From: Aphelocoma coerulescens
Taxonomy: Eukaryota > Chordata > Aves > Passeriformes > Corvidae
Assembly (NCBI RefSeq): GCF_041296385.1
Contig: NC_091013.1
Coordinates: 12,104,001 to 12,168,000, forward strand
Length of the DNA stretch: 64,000 nucleotides
Direction of reading: 5' to 3'
The notes below the pieces were generated by a model that saw only the letters and a program-made list of their open reading frames with translations, did no database searches and was not told where the DNA came from. How positions within the stretch are numbered: position 1 is the stretch's first letter; every line of letters begins with the position of its first letter. Shown one piece after another: positions 13,301-21,598 of the stretch. The translations under genes and the position numbers were made by a program.

Positions 13301-14820
13301 GTCTTCAGTGACAATGACAGTCAGAAGCCTGCTCTTTCAGAGGAAGGCACTGAGATTATTCTTCATGCACTGCTGTTTTCTTTAACAGCCAGCTCTCCAG
13401 CAATAGCGAGGAGTGGGTGGCCAAACTCTCACTGCTTTCAGTGGTCTGCGATTTGGAGCCTGGAAATGTTTTATGTAAATATTTCTCTTCACATTTTCTC
13501 TTCATTTGTCCGAGTGATTTACAGCTTTACTTCAGCAAGGAAAGTTTCCTCTTGAAAAAGCTACATTTGGTGCAAACTGAAGAGATATTTCATTGGAGCT
13601 GAAACACTCTATTTTTACCAAGTGGGCATTGCTAACTACAACAATAAAATTAATCTATAAATAAACTTGGTTGCTTACCATTCTCTATTGTCCTGAATTT
13701 GCAAATCCTTGCATGCTGTATGCCACTTTACATGTATCATGTGATACATTCCCACACTGTCAGTGCCTACTCCTCTACAGCACCAGTTTTATAACACCTT
13801 CTGGAGACAACTGTGCTTTCCTTTAAGATGGGTGGCACAGGTATGTAGCCTGTGTGTCACAAGGGGTCTGGTAAGGAATCAATGGAAAGAGCATGCCTGT
13901 AATTATGTGAGGCAGAACAGAATATGCAATGGACATTTCTGAAAATTATAAGAGCTGTAGCAATGCATAGGAGTTGCCATAGTGTTATTCTGACCCCTGA
14001 AGGATGGAAACAGAGTTAACTTCATATCCTTTTTTTTCCAATTTACTCGGATACTAGATGAACGTCAAACTCTAAACAGCATTAGCAGGATTTTTTAGTG
14101 CTTGCCCAGACCTATCCTCCAGAAATATGAAAACAGTCATGAACTAATGCTGAACCAACTTTAAAATACTGATGTTTTCAGGGAAGCAGAAAAAAAATAT
14201 TTTTCAGGCTGCTGTAGGATAAAATTACTGTGAGTTTGATAGTGCATTAAATCTAGTAGGTATGTGAAGATCATGTTTATCAAGAGATGTAAAACCCACT
14301 CTGCCCTCACCTCCTCTCAACTGAAAAGTATTTTAGTGACATTTTGCTAGAATGAATTCAGAGTGAAGTGGGGAAGGACACAGGTCAGTGATGATAAGAT
14401 CACTCATTTCAGCTGAGTTAAGATTTCATCAGGCTTACATTTTTCAGAAAAGGCATCTGTTAGAGGTATGGGCCCTTAGCAGTGCCTTTGTGAGTTTATC
14501 TATCTCCAAGGAGTGCTCTTCCCCCTCCTCCCCCTGAACAGATAGGAAAAGTGATTCAGGGTTCTAAAAGGGGCATTTAGGCATATCCTGATACTGCTAT
14601 CTTTGTGCACAATTTGCTGAAAAAGTCTGAGTTAAACAAATGGGACTCCTGTTACACCTTTGCTCTTCACCTGCTCACTTCTAAGATTGAAATGTGCTTG
14701 AAATGTGCTAATGGATCACCTTTTAGGTTCCTGTAAATGTAACAGGTGTATGAAGCTGTTGTATCTGACAGTACTTTTTCCTCACGTCAGTCACGCTGTA
14801 TTGTAACATACTGAAGCAGC
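10307..14820. other. Non-coding stretch with one terminal-exon-like motif set
   Basis: No conserved reading frame is recognised. The only gene-like signal is at 12541-12671: a good polypyrimidine tract and AG, a short open frame ending in a stop, and an AATAAA about 70 bases later. It is treated as a low-confidence finding. Frames of 60-106 codons at 10825-11145, 11327-11605 and 13262-13555 show no domain. Confidence 0.5.
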
Positions 14821-14833
14821 ACCCTGCCAAAGC

Positions 14834-14854
14834 TGTGAGCAGTCACTGCTCACA
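14834..14854. repeat. 21-bp perfect palindrome
   Basis: Arms TGTGAGCAGT (14834-14843) and ACTGCTCACA (14845-14854) are exact reverse complements around a single C. It sits at the edge of a CpG-rich block. Such symmetry could be a binding site for a dimeric factor, but no known consensus is claimed. Confidence 0.85.
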
Positions 14855-14859
14855 CCGAG

Positions 14860-15400
14860 AGAGACACAACGCTGTCTGTGCTGGGTGCCGCACACACCCG
14901 GGCGAAGCGGCACCAGCTCTGCCTTGAGCACTGGGAGAGAGGTCAGCAGAATGCCGTGCTTGGAGGTAGGCGACGGCGAGGGGAGAGGAGGAGGATCAAT
15001 TTTAATTTGGGTTTTGTTCCTCCTCCGCTCAGCTGTTGCCACGCACCCCAGTCCCAGGTTGCGGTGTGACCTTGCCGAGGAGCGCGCAGCCCGGGCTGCT
15101 CAATGGGACCATTGTGCAGCCTTGCAGGGGCTCTTCGGGAGCCTCTCCCCGGGTGTGGCTGAACCAGCGCCTCGGCAGCCTCCTCCTCCTCCTCCGTGAA
15201 CTCCTTGTCCCGGGGAAACTCCGCCAGCAGCATGCTGATGCAAAAGGCAGCCTGCAAGAGGCAAACCCCTTGTCAGGAGCTGAGCAAGGATCTCCCCTCC
15301 TCTGCCCAGGTCTCCATCCCTCGCTGCCGGGAGCGCTACAAAGTTAACCCAAGTGATCGATACGCTATAGGAGCATATTATTCCACTATCGGCGACTGAT
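14860..15400. promoter_or_regulatory. Minor CpG-rich block, possible accessory promoter
   Basis: GC content and CpG frequency rise well above background, with clusters such as GGGCGAAGCGGCACC, GGCGACGGCGAGG and GGAGCGCGCAGCCCGGG. Overlapping frames of 83-145 codons are open on both strands, which is usual for GC-rich DNA. The minus-strand frame around 15100-15257 carries a run of Glu from GAG/GAA repeats and has no recognised homologue. It is followed at 15513 by a TATA-like element. Likely a secondary promoter, enhancer or non-coding first exon. An unrecognised minus-strand coding exon behind the TTGCAG near 15258 cannot be excluded. Confidence 0.5.
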
Positions 15401-15512
15401 GCCACTGATGTAATCAAGTTACATAATCGCCGTCTTTGCACAAATACATCCATCTTCCTACAGACAGATCTGCATATCTTCTGCCATCCATTATGCATGA
15501 ACTCACCAGCAG

Positions 15513-15520
15513 TATATAAG
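15513..15520 (+). promoter_or_regulatory. TATA-box-like element TATATAAG
   Basis: TATATAAG is a good match to the TATA consensus on the plus strand. An octamer-like ATGCAT lies about 20 bp upstream. A start site would be expected near 15543-15550. TATA matches are common in AT-rich DNA; the location between two CpG-rich blocks is what makes this one worth listing. Confidence 0.35.
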
Positions 15521-15557
15521 GGTACATATTTTCGCACACACTATGTAACTTTAGCAT

Positions 15558-15576
15558 TGCAGTGTATTGCACTGCA
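15558..15576. repeat. Short perfect hairpin, 7-bp stem
   Basis: TGCAGTG (15558-15564) and CACTGCA (15570-15576) are reverse complements with a 5-nt loop. It lies just downstream of the start site expected from the TATA-like element at 15513. Confidence 0.6.
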
Positions 15577-15672
15577 CAACGTCATCACTATCGATTCCCT
15601 CAACCTTCCCCCATTCCCTCTTATCAGAACTGATTTTGCAGAGAGAGATTACCAATGTGCATTGCTCAGATC

Positions 15673-15690
15673 CCTTTAAATCTTTAAAGG
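15673..15690. repeat. 18-bp palindrome
   Basis: CCTTTAAA (15673-15680) and TTTAAAGG (15683-15690) are exact reverse complements around TC. It is the third perfect palindrome within about 860 bp of the CpG-rich block. Confidence 0.65.
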
Positions 15691-15805
15691 CTGAAGTGCT
15701 TCCCTCACTCGCTACTGTTCTTAAGAAGATGATCTTTCCTTTTTCTTCCGTCTCGCTTCACACCACAAGTAACAGGAATGAATTCCCACACAGTCCCTCA
15801 GCCAG

Positions 15806-15824
15806 ATGTATGTATGTATGTATG
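15806..15824. repeat. (ATGT)n tetranucleotide microsatellite
   Basis: Nearly five uninterrupted ATGT units (19 bp). Confidence 0.9.
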
Positions 15825-16437
15825 AAATACCGAAGATAGCATCTCTGTTTGCACATCTTCCAATTCCCATACACGTGGTCCGAGGTTTCAGTAGGTAAGT
15901 TATTGGGTAAAAAAAGATATTTTGTAAGAGTAGCTGGATGAGAGATTTTCAGGCTAGTGACATTTATGGTATTTCTCTACTATGAAGCTGAGGGGATTTT
16001 GTCCTTACCGCCCCTCACTTCATAATTTCCTTGCAGGATTTACAGGAACAGTTGTAATCCCAAATTACCAGTGCAATTTAACCCCTTTAGCACCAGTGCA
16101 TTGTACCACGATCAATAAGGACCACCACCTTAAAGTTTAACAACTTGAAAAACAGGTTTTCTCTACCTCTATTGCAGCTATGAAATGCAGCAGAACGCTG
16201 CACAGAGTTGGAAACATCTATTTAAGCAGAGGATGGGATCCGATCTCATATTAATTAGATTCCATCACAGAGAGCTTCTTAACTGTCACATACCCTTTCC
16301 AGTCAAATTTATTACAACCAGAAAAATAAAAAAAAATAAAAACATTTAAAAAAAAAAAGAGGGGAAAATGAAAGACTCCTTGCTCTTACAGTACTCTCCC
16401 AAATCCAGAGGGTGCATGAATACAGAGGGATGAGATT

Positions 16438-16452
16438 TTTTTTTTTTTTTTT
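16438..16452. repeat. Poly(T) tract
   Basis: A run of about 15 T, followed by AATTTATCGC. It lies about 190 bp upstream of the main CpG island, and poly(dA:dT) tracts often border nucleosome-free promoters. The retroposon body that such a tail could also indicate was not seen. Confidence 0.75.
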
Positions 16453-16805
16453 AATTTATCGCAAAAGGCACTCACCAGAAGACCTACTGCAGTTATTCCA
16501 CTCAACTGCCAATAGCGGCTGGAGCCCCTCGCATCAGGGTAATGCAGCAATCCCGAAAGTGCCCATTTCAGTCACCCGCCACCAAGTTTAGCAATGCCGG
16601 TCTTTTGCCTGTATAAAATGACCTTACTCACAGGAGTCTCCCGAAATATTCCTCCGGTGCGATCAGTCACCGAGGCGAGTGCCGGTCACCACACTGCGCA
16701 GTCGGCCGGAGAAGCCCCGTGTTTACTCCTGGGGCTCAGCTGGCCGCGAGTGCCGCGGACGCGGCGCCCATCCATCCACCGCTGCCAGCTCCGCCGCGGG
16801 CGCAG

Positions 16806-16811
16806 GTAATT
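16806..16811 (+). promoter_or_regulatory. Candidate 5' splice donor in CpG island
   Basis: CGCAG|GTAATT matches the donor consensus. The 16.64-16.80 kb sequence upstream would then be a first exon. Its open frame shows no recognised protein, so it could be a 5' UTR or a long non-coding RNA exon. No partner acceptor can be assigned. Confidence 0.25.
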
Positions 16812-16828
16812 CCATACAGACTTCGGCG

Positions 16829-16854
16829 CCCCCCCACCCCCCCCGAGTCGCCCC
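16829..16854 (-). other. G-quadruplex-type motif, minus strand
   Basis: C-runs of 7, 8 and 4 on the plus strand (16829-16835, 16837-16844, 16851-16854) give at least four G3 tracts with short loops on the minus strand. Confidence 0.65.
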
Positions 16855-16915
16855 TTCCTTCCTAGTTCAGAAAGTGCCCGCGTCGCCGGCGGGAGGTACC
16901 ATCCAGGTGCGGCGA

Positions 16916-16937
16916 GGGGGGGCAGGGGGGAAGGGGG
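16916..16937 (+). other. G-quadruplex-type motif, plus strand
   Basis: G7, G6 and G5 runs separated by CA and AA satisfy the classic G3+ N1-7 pattern with very short loops. It lies inside the CpG island about 110 bp after the donor-like site. Confidence 0.75.
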
Positions 16938-17100
16938 CGGCCGGCCTGGGGGCCCCCGCGCCGCCCGCGGGCAGCTCCGCGCCCAGCGCGCCGCCGCCGC
17001 CGCCGAGGGCCGGGTCCCGGCTGCCCGCACAAGTATCCGGCGAGGGACGGTCCGGAGGGGGTTCCTTTCCCGGTGCTGGTGGCTGTGGGGAAAACGCTCC

Positions 17101-17119
17101 GGGGGGGGCCGGGGGAGGG
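17101..17119 (+). other. G-quadruplex-type motif, plus strand
   Basis: G8, G5 and G3 runs with loops of CC and A. This is the third quadruplex-type cluster in under 300 bp of island. Confidence 0.7.
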
Positions 17120-17154
17120 TGCTTGCCGGGTCCTAGCACCAGCACCGCAGCGCC

Positions 17155-17177
17155 AAAAAAAAAAAAAAAAAAAAAAA
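17155..17177. repeat. Poly(A) tract, 23 bp, inside CpG island
   Basis: An uninterrupted run of 23 A, followed within 50 bp by a second run of 15 A (17226-17240). Tracts this pure are unusual inside an island otherwise above 65% GC by eye. They could be homopolymer slippage products, rigid nucleosome-excluding DNA or an assembly-sensitive spot. Confidence 0.9.
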
Positions 17178-17760
17178 GGAGGGGGAGGTTTGGGGGGAAA
17201 ATTCTCAAAATGGAAAAGAAGAAAGAAAAAAAAAAAAAAATCAGTTGTCCGCTTGCCCCGAACGATACTAATCCCCGGTGAAAATGACAAGTGATCAGCA
17301 CAGAAGAGGAGGTCTTGATTGATAACCACAATCCACCCAAAATATCCTCGGGAGCAGAGGAAGAGAGGGAGGGAGAGAGGCGAGAGAAACTGCAGTGCAT
17401 AAACGATCCCTGTGTTCCTACGAGACGGGCTCGCTCGCTCGGCTGAACGCGCCCTCCGCCGGGCCGGCAGGAAGGGGCCGGCACTGCCACCCGATGGACA
17501 CCGCCGCACTCGCGCCGTTCTGCGGGGGGAGCTGCCGGGGAGGGCCCTTGCGAAGGGATCCTGGAGAAACTCCTGGGGAGCGGGGCCTCCCTCCCGCCCT
17601 CCGCCCCGGCGCCGCCCGCCTCCCCGCGCCGCCTCGGTCCGCAGCGCCGGCGCCGCTCCGGTCCGCGCCTGCCGGGACAGCGGCGGGGTCACGGCCGCGA
17701 GAGGATCGCCGGACGCGCAACACGCGCGGGGGTCAGCCTGCTCCGCTTTACCTCGAGTGC

Positions 17761-19289
17761 TTTATTTTATTTTTCTCCCCCGTTCCCCTCCGGTTTCCCA
17801 AGCGAAGTGTTTTAGGAGAGATGATACATTATCTATTCTTGGATTTTTATAAGGCAAACTGTGGGCCTCGCTGTTGCCATGGGATCTTCTTTGTGCGAAC
17901 TCTCTGAACTGTGTGGGAACAGTTTTATTTCCTTCCCTTCAGATTTTTGTCTTTATTTTTTTTCCCCTTCTCTTCTGTAACTCTTCTGAAGATATGTATC
18001 AAAATGTAACTGCATTATTGCCAATTTAGATTAACAGCAGCTGCAAGGTGCATCTAATTAGGAATGTTAATTACTTCATGAAATAAATAGTCATTTGCAG
18101 ATGTTTATTGTACTAAACAAATATTCTATAAAACATAACTCAAATTCTGACACTCCCCCTCAGTAAATTTGTTCCCATTCCTGCACAAAGGTGCAGGGGA
18201 GTAGGCACCTCTTCATCCATTGCATCTACCCTTCAGGTGTAAACGCAAAGGGAAGACACAGACAGAGTTGCCTGTGCATAGGTACAGGTTTGGATCAGAG
18301 GCATTTTGAACTCTTACAACCCGTTGTATGGGGTGGGAGCGTGGAGGAGCAGGAAATAGCTGAGCAATGTGAGATAAACGTGTACAGTAATGTATATGTT
18401 TATATCTTTGTAAATAGTGCTCTCCAAAACTGGAACAAAGAGACTAGGCAACATTCATCTACCTCTTAATCCATCCTGGCTTCTTGTAGGGCCACAGACA
18501 GGAATACAAACTGCTGAAGTTATTAAACTACCAATATCTTACAAGGGAAGGGAGAAAAGGAAAAGCTGCATGTGGGAGAATGTGATTTTATTACAGAACA
18601 TGATAAAGGATTATCGATAGGCAGATAATGTGCCATGCAGAGTCAGTGGGTTGCAGGAGGGGTGGGAGCTGTTGCAGAATTTGTGGAACTTGCTCACACC
18701 CCACCCCACCTTGCCTTATAACAGAATGGCATTCTTCACTTCAGATAAAAAAATAGATGAAACTAGAAATGAGTGCAGCAACCAGTAGTCAAAATCCAAT
18801 GTTAAAACACAAAAATTAATGTGACTGGTTAAACCAGGCATTAAGATACTACTATGATGAGTGATCCATATGTGTGGGCAGGTAAAAGACACATGAAAAA
18901 CTTTATGGGATTCTCTCTGTGGATCAGTACAGGGCATTTTAAGTTAGCTAAATGACTCATACCATATACTTCAGAGAGCCTGTTTGGGTGCTTGATTTAG
19001 AAGCCCATCCATCCTAGCTGTTTGACAGAGTGAGAGGGAAAGACAGAGGGGTTCCCAACTTTGATTCTCACCGTTATCCTTTGGGAGAGCTGCTTTCTCA
19101 CCATGGAGGTGAGACAACAGACTCCCAGCACAGGCATCTCCATGGCAGGACTTCTGAGAGTCTTCTTTGTGCCTTGACAAAGCAACAGATGCTTGAGGCT
19201 GCTCATCCTCTGCCAAGGGCAGAGAGTAGGAAGGAGGTACTTGGGGCTAACCCTAACCATTTGCCTTCAGTTCCTGATACTTTGAAGAT
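17761..19289. other. Non-coding flank of the CpG island
   Basis: GC drops back to background. No coding exon is recognised. The 18000-18130 segment has balanced complexity with E-box (CAGCTG) and TAATTA-type homeodomain cores close together, and is listed as a possible conserved regulatory element in the findings. Frames at 18191-18469 and 19030-19356 show no domain. Confidence 0.45.
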
Positions 19290-19440
19290 TTGTTTTCTAC
19301 TGATAGCCAAGTCATTTAATGTCTCCATCCTTTCTTTCCTTCTCTGTATAATGTGAATTAACACTGTTCTTATTCATAAGGGTGCAATGAAGATAAAAAG
19401 GCATTAATGTCTGTTAGGTGTTCTTACACAGTGGTCATGG
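19290..19440 (+). mobile_element. MIR-like ancient SINE relic
   Basis: The order of motifs follows a MIR/CORE-SINE 3' half: AAGTCATTTAATGTCTCC (compare 'AAGTCATTTAACCTCTCT'), a pyrimidine-rich CTTTCCTTCTCTGTATAATG (compare 'TTTCCTCATCTGTAAAATG'), then AGGGTGCAATGAAGAT and GTGTTCTTACACAGTGGTCATG. It is highly diverged, as expected for an insertion older than birds. Identification rests on motif order, not on a computed alignment. Confidence 0.45.
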
Positions 19441-21245
19441 GAGCTATATAAGTTCCCAGAGAGGCTGATTAAGTGTCTTGCAGAAGAAACGGAAAATGAA
19501 AAAGGGTGGAAGCCAAAAGCTCTGAACAAAATACAATGGAATTGCTAAAATGGCTGAAACCAGACTAATAACACAGAAAAGCTGTAGACCATTCACATGT
19601 GCAGAATACAAACCACCTGTGTTCTTCAGTTAAATTTATCCCAGGGTTAAAGAAACTAGCTTCAATTCATTTCTCAGTTACTGAATTGCTATGAATAGCA
19701 ATGCAATTGTATGGACACAAGTATAAGAGATTTTAAATTTAATTTTTTTTGTCAGCCACATACCTAATCTCTAATTGGCTTCATCCTCCCCTTAGTAAGT
19801 GTGGCTTTCATAATATAGAAGGGAATCTCCTTTGTCCTCAACATGACTTGTGTTTTCAAGATAGTTCACCAAAGAGAAAAGCAGAATCTTGTCTGTTTTG
19901 TAAACATTGTTTTAATTCCATGGCATTCAGTGCATGCTGAAATGTATAATATCAATGAGTAGTGTATCTTGTACCTGAACCATGTGTGTGATCTTGAGGC
20001 CTTGTGTCCCTTGAGATAAGGAAGAGGCACAAACCACATCCTCATATATACTTTAGTAAGTGTCTTTAAAAGGATCATCACATTTAGTGTGTCTTAAGGA
20101 AAGTGAAATAGTGCAGTCAAAGTAAGCTTCCTTTTCTAAAAGTAATACATATTTAAAATGAAAGGGCAGACAGAATATATGGCTGTGAAGAATGGTAACA
20201 TCATGCAGAATGCTCTTGATTAGTAAATCCAATCTGCTTGAATAGATACTGCCCAAGAGCTGATACCATCCCTGAGCTGCCAGGAGTTCTACAAAACTTC
20301 ATCGCCTCATGCTTACCCAGCAAATCTATCTAGAGGGTCCAAAGAGTGGCAGGTCTTGATTTCTTGCTACCTGCCTGTGGATTTTAGGTAGTAAATATTG
20401 TTTACATTTGTGTATTTATTTTCCACTTTTTAGCAAATGTAGTGGGAGAAACAGAGGAACACAAAACACCAGCACTTGCACATTCTCTTGCTGAGTGTGC
20501 ATATGCAATAGAACATTATATGAATCTGACTGCATGGAAGACAAGCGTAGATTTTTAGATTAAAAAAGTAATGAAATCAGAATTTCCAAAATATGCCTTC
20601 ACTCCCCCACTAAAAACACCAAACAGAACACCTGCTCATGTAAAAATCTACATCTGAACCGTTTTATCCTGTATACTGCATTGTCAAACTAATTACTAAA
20701 CAGTTTCAGTAAAGCAAAAAGGTCAGCATTTTATCTATCTTTTTTCTTTTCTTTTCTTTTCCCCTTTTCAAAACACAATTACATTGACCTTATTAGAAAC
20801 AGGTTCCGTTTTTGTCCTCTTCTGGCAAACTAAGTAGACTTGAATGCTTCAGAGAGAACAAAGTAAACCCTAAAATCTGCTATGTGAATAACTTCCTAGT
20901 TTTTGAGTTCTTGTGTATATTTTCCAGTTTTAAATTTTTGTATATTTTAAGTTATATATAATTACATTTTATTTATTGTGTGCTTTATGTATTGTACTTT
21001 ACATATTACATCCTTTTCATAAGTCTAGGCAAGAGTGTTCAAGAAAGAAGATATTTTTAAAAGAATAATCTCTAATTCCATGCCATGTGAAAATTTCAAA
21101 AGCAATTTCCTTTACAGAGGAGCCTGACTCTAAAGAGTACATACCTAGTGAGGGAATAATACTTATCTCATAACAAAGAGGTTTAATCACAAAAAGTCAT
21201 TTTTATAGTCTTAATTTCAATTATGTTTTTCTTTTCCTGAACCAC
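19441..21245. other. Non-coding stretch, nothing recognised
   Basis: AT-rich sequence with a (TTTTC)n-like pyrimidine run at 20740-20760. All frames are short and no mobile element or RNA gene is recognised. Confidence 0.55.
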
Positions 21246-21598
21246 TGTTGGGTTTGCATGGCCAGCTTTTGGTAGTGGAGAAAGGAGGAGCTACAGGAGT
21301 GGCTTCTGTGAGAAGCTGCTGGAAGCTTTCTCCATGTCCATCAGAGCCAATGCCAGCCAGCTCCAAGATGGACTTGCTGCTGGCAAAGGCTGAGCCCATC
21401 AGGAATGGTGGGAACCTCCGTGATAACATATTTGAGGAGAAGAAAAAAAAAATTATTGTGAAGTTGTAATCACAACCAGAGAAGAGCAAGGTTAGAACAT
21501 GTGAGAGGAACAACTCTGCAGACACCAAGGTCAGTGGAGGGGAGCAATAGAGAGGCTTTGGTGGGTGGGTGGCATCCAGCCAGCGTCAACCCACCACA
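21246..21598 (+). mobile_element. ERVL-type endogenous retrovirus solo LTR, degraded
   Basis: It begins TGTTGGGTTTGCATGG and ends GTCAACCCACCACA, so it has TG...CA ends and imperfect terminal inverted symmetry. The body contains blocks I recognise from avian ERV LTRs: the CTGTGAGAAGCTGCTGGAAG region, the GAGCCAATGCCAGCC block, and the ending GGCATCCAGCCAGCGTCAAC. Flanking 5-mers ACCAC (21241-21245) and GCCAC (21599-21603) match at 4 of 5, consistent with a decayed 5-bp target duplication. There is no internal gag/pol/env, so this is a solo LTR. It is shorter than an intact LTR of this type would probably be, suggesting internal loss, including the poly(A)-signal region. The 73-codon frame inside is not a gene. 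Confidence 0.72.

Larger units (their letters stand above)
16640..17760. promoter_or_regulatory. Strong CpG island, probable promoter / 5' exon region
   Basis: The background changes abruptly to very high GC with dense CpG, for example 16670-16805, 16860-17060 and 17400-17740. In birds an isolated island of about 1 kb like this usually marks the promoter and first exon of a gene. The direction is unresolved. On the plus strand a donor-like GCGCAG|GTAATT occurs at 16805/16806. On the minus strand the 17280-17490 segment resembles a pyrimidine-rich 5' UTR. Frames of up to 276 codons are open on both strands but translate to Gly/Pro/Arg/Ser-rich low-complexity peptides with homopolymer runs, so I do not call them genes. 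Poly(A) runs at 17155-17177 and 17226-17240 interrupt the island. Confidence 0.8.

Noticed and set aside
15100..15537. 145-codon minus-strand frame
   Set aside because: It overlaps open plus-strand frames, has Gly runs from GAG/GGA repeats and shows no known domain. An exon cannot be fully excluded.
16862..17692. 276-codon minus-strand frame and overlapping 200- and 207-codon frames
   Set aside because: Long frames are expected in GC-rich islands. The products are Gly/Pro/Arg/Ser-rich with Phe or Lys runs from the poly(A) tracts, and both strands are equally open.
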